From NCBI GenBank assembly GCA_002436415.1, contig DJMA01000032.1, positions 46,216 through 110,215 of the forward strand: a stretch of DNA of 64,000 nucleotides. The letters are read 5' to 3'. Of the stretch, positions 34,936-42,847 are shown piece by piece. Numbering within the stretch: position 1 is the stretch's first letter; every line of letters starts with the position of its first letter. The DNA comes from Bdellovibrionaceae bacterium UBA6502. Its GTDB lineage: Bacteria; Bdellovibrionota; Bdellovibrionia; Bdellovibrionales; UBA840. The notes beneath the pieces were generated by a model, which made no database searches, had not been told where the DNA came from, and saw only the letters and a program-made list of their open reading frames with translations. Position numbers and translations under genes: made by a program.

Positions 34936-35265
34936 TTGGTAACTCTAAAGTCTCGTAAAGATTTTTTAAGCCTTCGCAAGAACTCACGTAAAAACTTTCT
35001 CAACGATTATTCAATGGTGGTTTATAAACCTAACCAAAAGGGAGAGTTGCGCGTGGGTTGGACTTTGTCTGCTAAAGTGGGCAAGGCAAACACTCGTAAT
35101 AAAATAAAACGCTGGCTTAGATATTATTTCCGAAACTTGGAGAACCAGGATTCCATGCAAGGTTATGACCTTAATGTTATCTTCAGGAAATCTGATAAGA
35201 TCAAAGAACTTAACTACCAAGAAGTCAAAAACAGTCTGGACAAATTTACCCAGAATTTTCGATAA
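34936..35265 (+). CDS. rnpA: Ribonuclease P protein component
   Basis: RnpA binds the RNase P RNA and helps it cut tRNA 5' leaders. This 109-residue basic protein has the family RNA-binding motif KANTRNKIKRWLR (consensus RNR.KR) and begins with the usual SRKDFLSL helix. The start is a TTG at 34936, three bases after the rpmH stop; no better start exists. The 3' part overlaps yidD by about 100 bp. The RNase P RNA gene is not in this window. Confidence 0.92.
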   Translation: MVTLKSRKDFLSLRKNSRKNFLNDYSMVVYKPNQKGELRVGWTLSAKVGKANTRNKIKRWLRYYFRNLENQDSMQGYDLNVIFRKSDKIKELNYQEVKNSLDKFTQNFR

Positions 35266-35500
35266 AACTTTAAGATATTTAGCTATCTTTTTGATTAGCT
35301 TCTATCAGTCTGTATTTCGTTTTTGGTTTGGTGGAAGATGCCGTTTTGAGCCACATTGCTCAGAGTACGGCTTTTCTGCATTCAAAACCTACCCTTTTTT
35401 AACTGCATTAAAATTAACATTTAATAGAATTATGCGTTGTCGTCCAGGCCAAGAGTTTGGTTACGACCCTCTTCCTAAGGAGAAATGTTGTGGAAAATAA
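35165..35500 (+). CDS. yidD: Membrane protein insertion efficiency factor YidD
   Basis: YidD is a small membrane-associated helper for YidC. The family core is present: YLAIFLISFYQSVF, GRCRFEPHCSEY (the cysteine pair) and MRCRPGQEFGYDPLP. The core starts about 34 residues after the first ATG, so the true start is uncertain: ATG 35165 or 35174 gives a long N-terminal extension inside rnpA, and no later ATG, GTG or TTG precedes the core. A rare ATT at 35255 is an alternative. The stop overlaps the yidC start. Confidence 0.85.
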   Translation: MTLMLSSGNLIRSKNLTTKKSKTVWTNLPRIFDKTLRYLAIFLISFYQSVFRFWFGGRCRFEPHCSEYGFSAFKTYPFLTALKLTFNRIMRCRPGQEFGYDPLPKEKCCGK

Positions 35501-37091
35501 TCAAGGAAGCTTCCTCGATAAGAACACTATCATCGCGATTGTTTTAACCATTATAGTTTGGGTAGGTTGGAGCCAGTATATGGCAAAAAAATATCCAGAA
35601 GCGGAAAAAGAAGCCTTAATAGAAACGCTTGCCGGAAAAGATTCTACCAAGATTGATGCTAATGTTAAGCAAAGTATTGAGGCAAACCTAGAACCTAGCC
35701 TTGATCAGTCTCAAAAAGAAGTAGCGGCAACTACTATTAATAAAGATGTAAAGCCAGTGGTTTTTGATTTTCCTAAATTATCGTTCACTGTAAGTCCTTT
35801 AGGGATGGGTTTGAACGAGATTATTTTAAAAGACTATACAGATAGAGAAGATAAAAACATTCAACTATCCGTTAGCTCTAAAACCTACTCTAATTTTGCA
35901 ACAAAACTAGAGGGAAAAGACGAACTCTTATTTTTTGATCTAAAGAAAATTTCTGAGACGGAAGTAATCGGCGAAGGAAGTTTCGAGGGTGTTACTTACG
36001 AAAAGAAATATAAAATTAATCCTGAAACTTTTAGTATTGATGCTAGCCTATCGGTAAAAGGCGAGAATACACTTCCTCAGTTTGAAACTCTTATAACTGA
36101 AAAAGCAAATGCTCCTGCAGCTTCGTCAATGTTAAGCCCAAGCATGGAAAAACAAGAAGTAATTGTTAAACACAAAGATGGTGATGATAGAGAAATCTTT
36201 AATAACCAAGAGCCTTTTGTAGGTGATTTTAATAGTGTTTATATGGCCTCTCTTTCTAGTCATTACTTTGCTACGGCGGTAATGGATATGAGTGATGTTA
36301 TTCCAAACTTTAAGGCCAATTACGATAAAGCAAATGAAACTATGATTGGTAAATTGATCTATCCTAGTTTTGCAGGGACAAAAAGCTTAGACCTTAAATA
36401 CAAATTATACTTCGGTCCTAAAGATGTAAGTACGCTTCAATCCGTTAATGCAAACCTTTCTGAGCTGGTTGATTTTGGTATGTTTAGCTTTATTGCGGAG
36501 CCATTGTTGCGCTTAATGAAATGGTTTTATTCCTTCTTAGGTAACTGGGGTCTAGCGATTATTGCTTTAACAGTTCTGGTTCGTTTGGTGGTTTTACCAT
36601 TCAACGTAATGTCTTATAAATCCATGTCTAAGATGCAGGCCATTCAGCCAACTCTAAAAGCGGTTCGAGAAAAATATAAAGATGATCCTGTTCGAATGAA
36701 TCAGGAGGTTATGGGTATCATGAAACAAGAAAAGGTAAACCCAGCTGGTGGTTGTTTACCAATGTTGTTGCAGTTCCCAATTTTTATCGCTCTTTATCGA
36801 GTATTAAGTGAAAGTATTGATTTATACAAAGCGCCTTTTGGTCTTTGGATTACAGATTTGAGTTTAAAAGATCCTTATTATGTGTTGCCAATTTTGATGG
36901 GTATCAGCATGTTTTTACAACAGAAGATTACTCCATCAACAATGGATCCACAGCAACAAAAGGTAATGGCTTTTATGCCAATAGTATTTAGTTTGTTAAT
37001 GATATCTCTACCGAGTGGTCTTACTTTGTATATTTTTGTAAGTACGATTTTCGGAGTTATTCAACAGCAATTGTTCATGAAAAAAGCGTAA
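35490..37091 (+). CDS. yidC: Membrane protein insertase YidC
   Basis: YidC inserts and folds inner-membrane proteins, including F0 subunits, with or without SecYEG. This protein of 533 residues has the Gram-negative layout: an N-terminal anchor (about residues 9-25), a large periplasmic beta domain to about residue 325, and the Oxa1-type core with LVRLVVLPFNVMSYKSM, the cytosolic hairpin and NPAGGCLPMLLQFPIF. I chose the GTG at 35490, which has AAGGAG 7 bp upstream; an in-frame TTG at 35457 would extend into yidD. khpB follows after 16 bp. Confidence 0.95.
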   Translation: MENNQGSFLDKNTIIAIVLTIIVWVGWSQYMAKKYPEAEKEALIETLAGKDSTKIDANVKQSIEANLEPSLDQSQKEVAATTINKDVKPVVFDFPKLSFTVSPLGMGLNEIILKDYTDREDKNIQLSVSSKTYSNFATKLEGKDELLFFDLKKISETEVIGEGSFEGVTYEKKYKINPETFSIDASLSVKGENTLPQFETLITEKANAPAASSMLSPSMEKQEVIVKHKDGDDREIFNNQEPFVGDFNSVYMASLSSHYFATAVMDMSDVIPNFKANYDKANETMIGKLIYPSFAGTKSLDLKYKLYFGPKDVSTLQSVNANLSELVDFGMFSFIAEPLLRLMKWFYSFLGNWGLAIIALTVLVRLVVLPFNVMSYKSMSKMQAIQPTLKAVREKYKDDPVRMNQEVMGIMKQEKVNPAGGCLPMLLQFPIFIALYRVLSESIDLYKAPFGLWITDLSLKDPYYVLPILMGISMFLQQKITPSTMDPQQQKVMAFMPIVFSLLMISLPSGLTLYIFVSTIFGVIQQQLFMKKA

Positions 37092-37107
37092 ATGGGAGGA
37101 GAGTAAG

Positions 37108-37653
37108 ATGAGTTTCTTAAAAAAGCTTTTTGGATTTGGTGGTGGTAAACAAGACGGTGTTATCGGTTTAATCGATGATACTCTTCATGAGTTGAGTGAG
37201 AAAGCTGGTTTGAATTTCAGCTATGAAATTTATGAAAAAGAAGATTCAATTCACGTAGATTTAAATGGTGAAGAAAACAAAATGATCAAAGCGAAAGATG
37301 GGCAGCTTTTAGATGGCATTCAATTTTTCGTAAAACGTGTGGTTCAACATAAGTTTAAAGAAAATGTTCCTAACATTGTTTTTGATTGTGATGGGTTCAG
37401 AGAAGATGCTGATAAGGCTTTAGTCGAGTTAGCAGAAAAATTAAAAGGCATAGCGATTGAGAAAAATCGTTCAGTTTATTTTAGAGCTTTGCCTCCGCGT
37501 GACCGTCGTGTAATTCACCAACACCTCGCTCAAGATGAGAGAGTGATTTCTAAATCAATTGGTGATGGTCTTTATAAAAAGATCAAAGTTTTTCCAGCTA
37601 AAGGAAAACGTAAAAACAACCAAAACAACAACAATCAAAAGTCAGCGAATTAA
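37108..37653 (+). CDS. khpB: RNA-binding protein KhpB (Jag, SpoIIIJ-associated)
   Basis: KhpB/Jag is an RNA-binding partner of the YidC locus. This 181-residue protein begins with a Jag-N-like stretch, then has a KH-like domain (DGQLLDGIQFFVKRVV, about residues 68-90) and an R3H domain (PPRDRRVIHQHLAQDERV, about 130-150). The C-terminal tail is Lys/Asn-rich and probably disordered. GGGAGGAG precedes the ATG. Its place after yidC and before mnmE is the usual one. Confidence 0.92.
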   Translation: MSFLKKLFGFGGGKQDGVIGLIDDTLHELSEKAGLNFSYEIYEKEDSIHVDLNGEENKMIKAKDGQLLDGIQFFVKRVVQHKFKENVPNIVFDCDGFREDADKALVELAEKLKGIAIEKNRSVYFRALPPRDRRVIHQHLAQDERVISKSIGDGLYKKIKVFPAKGKRKNNQNNNNQKSAN

Positions 37654-37658
37654 TAATC

Positions 37659-39083
37659 ATGGGACTGGATTTTATAGATAGTCAGTCCACGATTTGTGCA
37701 CAGGCAACCCCACCGGGCCGAAGCGGGGTTGCTGTGATTCGAATGAGTGGCCCTGATTCAGAATCAATTATCAAAAAATTAGCACCCAAGTTAAAGAAGC
37801 CTCTTGAAAGCCATAAGCTTTATTATTGCAAACTGGTGCATCCAAAAACAAAAGAAGAAATCGATGAAGTCCTGGTGAGTTTTTTCTCAGAGGGCAGATC
37901 TTATACAGGCGAAGAGTCTGTAGAGATTTCTTGTCATGGTAGCCCCACAGTTTGTTCAAAAGTTTTAAAAAGCCTAATTGAAGCTGGTGCCAAAACGGCT
38001 GGTCCGGGAGAGTTCACTTATAGAGCTTTCATGAATCAAAAGATTGATTTGGTCCAGGCTGAGAGTGTTTTGTCTTTGATCGAGTCTCACTCAGATAAAA
38101 GTGCAGCCCTTGCTTTGAGGCAATTGGACGGTCAATTATCTACTGTTTTGTCCGATTTAGAGGATAAAATCACCTATCTTTTGGCCAATTTTGAAGCCTC
38201 AATCGACTTTACAGAAGAAGATATTGAGATCGTAAATTATCAAGCTGCCTCGGGTTCTGTTTCTAAGATATTAGAATCAATAGATAACTTATTAACTAGC
38301 TATAAATCTGGACGTGCTATTAAAGACGGTGTTCAAGTAGCCTTGGTTGGTAAGCCTAATGCAGGTAAAAGCTCTTTATTAAATGCTATTTTATCTGAAG
38401 AAAAAGCTATTGTATCTGATGTTCCTGGTACCACTAGAGATGTAGTCGAAGCGACTATTCAAATTAATGGAATGACTATTCATTTATTTGATACTGCTGG
38501 AATTAGAGAGACCTCTGATCAAATTGAGCAAATGGGTATTCAACGTAGTGAACAAACCATTGAGAAGGCAGATATTGTCTTACTTCTCTACCCTGCTGAT
38601 CAATCCATTGATCAAATGGATACTCAGGTTTTTGAAAAATATCCTAATAAAAACATACATTTAGTGGTTTCAAAGGCTGATTTGACTAGTCAATCTACTC
38701 AAAACAAGTCTGAGTATTTAGAGGCTTTATATAAATTTCAAGATAAGCCAGATAATCAGGACAAAGCCCAGGATAAAGTGTTATTTTGCAGCTCGGTTTC
38801 CACGGGTGGGCTTGATCAAGTGACTAGTCTATTGAATGACTACTCAAAATCATTTCACTTTGAGAACTCTGGGATTTTGCAACAAGCTAGGCATTTTGAA
38901 TTGCTTTCAGTTGTGAATGGCCACTTAGAAAGAGCTAAAGACTTGATTGATTTAAATGAGTCAGCTGAGTTTATAAGCTTTGAGATGCATGAGGCTATTT
39001 TTAAAATCCACGAAGTTCTTGGAAAACGCTTTGATGATGAAGTGATGGATAGGGTTTTTAAAGAATTCTGCATAGGAAAATAA
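37659..39083 (+). CDS. mnmE: tRNA modification GTPase MnmE
   Basis: MnmE, with MnmG, makes the 5-carboxymethylaminomethyl group on the wobble uridine of certain tRNAs. This 474-residue protein has the N-terminal formyl-THF domain (ATPPGRSGVAVIRMSGP), the helical domain, and an inserted G domain with G1 GKPNAGKSS, G2 PGTTRD and G3 DTAG. The conserved C-terminal CIGK motif (residues 471-474) is present. Length is typical. The stop codon overlaps the mnmG start, so the two partners are translationally coupled. Confidence 0.96.
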   Translation: MGLDFIDSQSTICAQATPPGRSGVAVIRMSGPDSESIIKKLAPKLKKPLESHKLYYCKLVHPKTKEEIDEVLVSFFSEGRSYTGEESVEISCHGSPTVCSKVLKSLIEAGAKTAGPGEFTYRAFMNQKIDLVQAESVLSLIESHSDKSAALALRQLDGQLSTVLSDLEDKITYLLANFEASIDFTEEDIEIVNYQAASGSVSKILESIDNLLTSYKSGRAIKDGVQVALVGKPNAGKSSLLNAILSEEKAIVSDVPGTTRDVVEATIQINGMTIHLFDTAGIRETSDQIEQMGIQRSEQTIEKADIVLLLYPADQSIDQMDTQVFEKYPNKNIHLVVSKADLTSQSTQNKSEYLEALYKFQDKPDNQDKAQDKVLFCSSVSTGGLDQVTSLLNDYSKSFHFENSGILQQARHFELLSVVNGHLERAKDLIDLNESAEFISFEMHEAIFKIHEVLGKRFDDEVMDRVFKEFCIGK

Positions 39084-40960
39084 TGAATCATTTTGATGTT
39101 ATAGTTGTAGGTGCTGGACATGCTGGAGTGGAAGCTGCCTTAGCGGCGGCTCGTATTGGTGTTTCGACTTTGGTAGTTACCACTAATTTAGAACGAATTG
39201 GTTATATGAGTTGTAACCCATCCATCGGTGGACTTGGCAAAGGACATATGGTTAAGGAAATTGATGTTCTTGGTGGTCTAATGGGCTATGCAGCTGATCA
39301 AAACTGTGTTCAATTTAAACGCTTAAACTCTAGAAAAGGTCCTGCAGTACGTGGAACTCGTATGCAGGAAGATAAAGATAAGTACTGTAAATTTGTAGGG
39401 AATTTTCTAACAAATCATCCAAACATGAAAGTTCTAGAGGAAGAAGTTAAAGCCTTAGTTCTAGAAGAAGATGTTTGTCGTGGTGTTGTTCTTGGCGATG
39501 GTTCAAAAGTTTTAGCAAAGTCAGTTGTTATTACTACGGGTACTTTTATGAATGCAGTAATGCATATAGGTACTAAGAAAATTTCTGGGGGAAGAGTTGG
39601 TGATAAAGCTAGTATTGGGCTTTCTGATCAATTAGATGATTTTGGATTTGAAGTAACTAGATTAAAAACAGGTACACCACCTCGTTTGAAGCGTTCAAGC
39701 ATTGATTTTTCAAAAACTACTGAAGAGTTTGGTGATTCTACTTTTATTCCTTTTAGTTACAGGTCTGAAGCTGAGCTTAAGTTAAAACAAATTAGCTGTT
39801 ATTTGACTTATACCAACGAAAAAACCCATGAAATTATTAACAAAAACATCCATTTATCCCCTATGTTTTCGGGGGAAATCACTGGTACTGGTCCACGCTA
39901 CTGCCCAAGTATCGAAGACAAGATTACTCGTTTCTCTGATAAACCAAAACATCAAAGCTTCTTAGAGCCTGAGGGTGTTGATTCGGATATCATTTATCTA
40001 CAAGGCATATCCACTAGTTTACCTGAAGATGTACAAATGGAGTTTTTAAGAACCATTGATGGCCTTGAAAATGTTGAAGTTATTCGTCCAGGCTATGCAG
40101 TTGAATATGATTTTGTGAACCCTACTCAGTTAAATAGAAACTTAGAGACTAAAAAAATTAAGAATTTATTTTTAGCCGGGCAAATTAACGGAACAAGTGG
40201 TTATGAAGAAGCTGCTGGACAGGGTTTAGTTGCTGGCGTTAATGCGGCTAATAAAGTTTTAGACCGTGAAGACTTCATTTTAGATCGCTTTGAATCTTAT
40301 ATTGGTGTTTTGATTGATGACCTCGTTACTAAGGGAACAAAAGAACCTTATAGAATGTTTACTTCACGAGCTGAACACAGATTAATGCTTAGAGAAGATA
40401 ACGCGATGGAGAGGTTGTTCAAAAAGGCTACTCAATTTGGTCTTTTGAATACTTTGGATAGGGCCAAGGCCGAGGAATTGATTAGCCAACAAAATTCCTA
40501 TTATGACTATTTAAATAGTCAGGTAATCAATCCGACTAAGGAAGTGAATAGTCTGCTTAGTCAAAATGAAATAACGCAGATAGTCAAGCCCTACTCTTTA
40601 GCTGAATTATTACGCAGACCAGAGGTTGGTTCCGAAAAGCTTAGAACTTTGGGATATGAAGTGCCTTTAGAGTTTCAAGTTTACGATCCGGTAGAAATAA
40701 AAATTAAGTACAAAGGTTATATTGATAGACAGAATGAATTGATCAGACAGGCTTCAAAACTAGAAGGTTTAAAACTTCCAAAAGATTTATCTTATAAATC
40801 AGTGAAAGGTCTTTCTAATGAAGAGATTGAAAAGTTGATTTCTGTTCAGCCTGAAACACTTGGTCAGGCCAGTAGAATTTCAGGGGTTAACCCCTCTGCC
40901 ATTCAAGCCTTGATGATTTACTTAAAGGCCTACCAACCACCTAAAAGTTTAAGGCATTAG
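39083..40960 (+). CDS. mnmG: tRNA uridine-5-carboxymethylaminomethyl modification enzyme MnmG
   Basis: MnmG (GidA) is the FAD-dependent partner of MnmE. This 625-residue protein has the N-terminal dinucleotide site VVGAGHAGVEAALAAAR, the signature CNPSIGGLGKGHMVKEID and GGLMGYAADQN. The second family signature around GTSGYEEAAGQG and the C-terminal helical tRNA-binding region are complete. The ATG overlaps the mnmE stop. In many genomes rsmG follows mnmG; here it is absent and the parS region begins at once. Confidence 0.97.
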   Translation: MNHFDVIVVGAGHAGVEAALAAARIGVSTLVVTTNLERIGYMSCNPSIGGLGKGHMVKEIDVLGGLMGYAADQNCVQFKRLNSRKGPAVRGTRMQEDKDKYCKFVGNFLTNHPNMKVLEEEVKALVLEEDVCRGVVLGDGSKVLAKSVVITTGTFMNAVMHIGTKKISGGRVGDKASIGLSDQLDDFGFEVTRLKTGTPPRLKRSSIDFSKTTEEFGDSTFIPFSYRSEAELKLKQISCYLTYTNEKTHEIINKNIHLSPMFSGEITGTGPRYCPSIEDKITRFSDKPKHQSFLEPEGVDSDIIYLQGISTSLPEDVQMEFLRTIDGLENVEVIRPGYAVEYDFVNPTQLNRNLETKKIKNLFLAGQINGTSGYEEAAGQGLVAGVNAANKVLDREDFILDRFESYIGVLIDDLVTKGTKEPYRMFTSRAEHRLMLREDNAMERLFKKATQFGLLNTLDRAKAEELISQQNSYYDYLNSQVINPTKEVNSLLSQNEITQIVKPYSLAELLRRPEVGSEKLRTLGYEVPLEFQVYDPVEIKIKYKGYIDRQNELIRQASKLEGLKLPKDLSYKSVKGLSNEEIEKLISVQPETLGQASRISGVNPSAIQALMIYLKAYQPPKSLRH

Positions 40961-40993
40961 TTTTTGTCCAATTTCATTTTAGTGTTTTTAGAA

Positions 40994-41009
40994 TGTTCCA
41001 CGTGGAACA
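40994..41009. promoter_or_regulatory. parS site 1
   Basis: Perfect 16-bp palindrome TGTTCCACGTGGAACA, the consensus ParB-binding centromere site, 34 bp after the mnmG stop. Confidence 0.95.
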
Positions 41010-41041
41010 TTCTTTTTGATTTCCACGAATGCGATATAAAT

Positions 41042-41057
41042 TGTTCCACGTGGAACA
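41042..41057. promoter_or_regulatory. parS site 2
   Basis: Second perfect copy of TGTTCCACGTGGAACA, 48 bp from site 1. This close pair probably forms the core of the ParB nucleation region. Confidence 0.95.
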
Positions 41058-41109
41058 CAAAAATATCCCATATACTTTTATTTTTAGAAGCCAAATAGAT
41101 ATATTTTAA

Positions 41110-41325
41110 ATTGCGTCTAAAAAAACGATTCATTTTCACGCGCGAGATTTAAGGCTGAGATAAAAATATCTAGTTTTAGGCTGAAAAAGCCCTTTTTTGG
41201 TCGAAAAACAGTAAAAATACACTGTTTTTAGCATAAAATCGGCGAAAAAATGCTAAAAATAGCCTATTTTTGACTGTTTTTAGCTAAATTACTCTAAAAA
41301 CGCCAGATTATTTTCACTAGGCAGA
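41110..41325. repeat. Repeat-rich AT tract between parS sites
   Basis: This stretch without a gene is full of related motifs based on CTGTTTTTAGC and its complement. There is a direct repeat, ACTGTTTTTAGC at 41221-41232 and 41273-41284, and a perfect inverted repeat TTTTTAGCAT/ATGCTAAAAA at 41225-41234 and 41250-41259. It lies between parS sites 2 and 3. It may be part of the centromere structure or a bidirectional terminator region; function unknown. Confidence 0.6.
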
Positions 41326-41341
41326 TGTTCCACGTGGAACT
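41326..41341. promoter_or_regulatory. parS site 3
   Basis: TGTTCCACGTGGAACT, 15 of 16 bases of the consensus, immediately beyond the stop codon of the minus-strand lipoprotein gene. Confidence 0.9.
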
Positions 41342-41344
41342 ATT

Positions 41345-41809
41345 TTATTTTTCATTGATTTGTTGTGCTATTTTTTCTGAATCCCATTTTCTAGGGGCAT
41401 TTTTTAATCTTTGATTCAATTCATACCTATACATAGTTGTGGCGCTAGGCCACTCGTCGCCGTATCCATTATTCCATGCTCTAATATAACTATTCTTCGC
41501 AGCATACTTTCTGTTAATTAAATGGAGGTTATAATAGTGGAGCAATTGTTCTGCTTTTTTAAGGTTTTTGCTAGAGGTCCAATACTTTTGCCAAAAATCT
41601 TTAGACTGCCGCGTATAGGGTTCTATAAATTTTAAGTTCTCTTTATTTTGTTCAACTTCTTTTGTGAGTTCTTTGACCTTGGCTTCTTGGGCTTTTAATT
41701 TTTTGGAAATATCCTGATAGATCGGATCGCGTAATTCCGGAGCAGGGTCAGGTTTACTGCACCCCATAAAAAGAAAGCCTATGATAAAAAAGAGTAGAAT
41801 TTTTTTCAT
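41345..41809 (-). CDS. Uncharacterised lipoprotein within the parS cluster
   Basis: This 154-residue protein has a lipoprotein signal peptide with lipobox FMGC (Cys at 17). The mature part has a strong coiled-coil region (about residues 33-65, KKLKAQEAKVKELTKEVEQN) and a tryptophan/tyrosine-rich C-terminal half (DFWQKYWTSS, IRAWNNGYGDEW). I recognise no family. It is transcribed toward the parS repeats and divergently from parA. Being flanked by parS sites 3 and 4, it will probably lie under the ParB-spread nucleoprotein complex, which could silence it. Function unknown. Confidence 0.75.
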   Translation of the reverse strand: MKKILLFFIIGFLFMGCSKPDPAPELRDPIYQDISKKLKAQEAKVKELTKEVEQNKENLKFIEPYTRQSKDFWQKYWTSSKNLKKAEQLLHYYNLHLINRKYAAKNSYIRAWNNGYGDEWPSATTMYRYELNQRLKNAPRKWDSEKIAQQINEK

Positions 41810-41865
41810 TTGATACTAATATCGGTATGTAATTATTTTTACTTAAATAATTAATAAAAACAAAA

Positions 41866-41881
41866 CGTTCCACGTGGAACA
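41866..41881. promoter_or_regulatory. parS site 4, at the parA start
   Basis: CGTTCCACGTGGAACA, 15 of 16 consensus bases, ends 15 bp before the parA ATG. ParB bound here could autoregulate the parAB operon. Confidence 0.9.
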
Positions 41882-41896
41882 TTCGAGGTAAAGAAT

Positions 41897-42847
41897 ATGG
41901 CTAGAGTAATTTGCATCGCCAACCAAAAAGGTGGAGTTGGCAAGACGACAACTAGTGTGAACCTATCCGCTGCATTAGCAAAAATGAAGCGAAAGGTTTT
42001 GTTAGTAGATATGGACCCTCAAGGAAATGCCAGTTCTGGTTTAGGGGTTAAACGACACGACGCAGAAGATTCAACTGCTTATGATGTCTTAATTGGAGAC
42101 CAGAGCATTGAAGAGGCAAGAGTTGAAACTGAGGTAAAAGGTCTGCACGTTATTGTGGCAACTCCAGATTTAGTTGGAGCAGAGATTGAATTGGTTGATG
42201 CTCCGCGTCGAGAGCAAAGACTTAAAGAAGCTATTGCTGAGGTTGCCGATTATTACGACTACGTAATTATCGATTGTCCTCCTAGCCTGGGTTTACTTAC
42301 TTTAAATTCAATGACGGCGGCTGATTCATTTATCGTTCCTCTACAGTGTGAGTACTATGCACTAGAAGGTTTAAGCCAACTATTAAATACAGCGGGAATT
42401 ATTAAAAAGAATTTAAACCCAAGATTAAAAATCGAAGGGATTGTTCTTACTATGTTTGATACACGTAACAACCTTTCTCATCAGGTAGTTCAAGAGATTC
42501 AAACTCATTTCGGTGACAAAGTTTTTAAAGCAGTGATTCCGAGAAACGTTCGTTTGAGTGAAGCACCTTCATATGGACAAGCAATTTCAGATTATGATCC
42601 TAAATCGGTAGGGGCTGTTCGCTACAATTCTTTAGCTAAGGAATTAGACGAGAGAGTCTTTGGCGAAAAAGAAGCTGATAAGAATGAAAAGTTAAATGCT
42701 TTAGTGGAGAAGGCTGAGAAAACTAGCGCTCCAGAAAATAATAATGAAGATGCTGAAATTGATAATAATGATGCAGACGATACTTTTGTTGAACCTGCTA
42801 TTTCTATGAATCCTGGGGAAGAATCTGAAGAGGTAGATCGTGGCTAG
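41897..42847 (+). CDS. parA: Chromosome partitioning ATPase ParA
   Basis: ParA is the DNA-binding ATPase that moves ParB-parS complexes during chromosome segregation. Residues 1-255 are a complete ParA: deviant Walker A NQKGGVGKTTT with the two Lys, LLVDMDPQGNAS, the Walker B IIDCPPSLG, and the DNA-binding basic patch near IPRNVRLSEAPS. The last 60 residues are an acidic, Asn/Glu/Asp-rich tail not typical of ParA. AGGTAAAG lies upstream, next to parS site 4. The stop overlaps the parB start by 8 bp. Confidence 0.96.
   Translation: MARVICIANQKGGVGKTTTSVNLSAALAKMKRKVLLVDMDPQGNASSGLGVKRHDAEDSTAYDVLIGDQSIEEARVETEVKGLHVIVATPDLVGAEIELVDAPRREQRLKEAIAEVADYYDYVIIDCPPSLGLLTLNSMTAADSFIVPLQCEYYALEGLSQLLNTAGIIKKNLNPRLKIEGIVLTMFDTRNNLSHQVVQEIQTHFGDKVFKAVIPRNVRLSEAPSYGQAISDYDPKSVGAVRYNSLAKELDERVFGEKEADKNEKLNALVEKAEKTSAPENNNEDAEIDNNDADDTFVEPAISMNPGEESEEVDRG

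Noticed and set aside
40957..41139. Minus-strand 60-codon frame covering two parS sites
   Set aside because: The frame reads through both parS palindromes and has no ribosome site; the palindromes explain the sequence.
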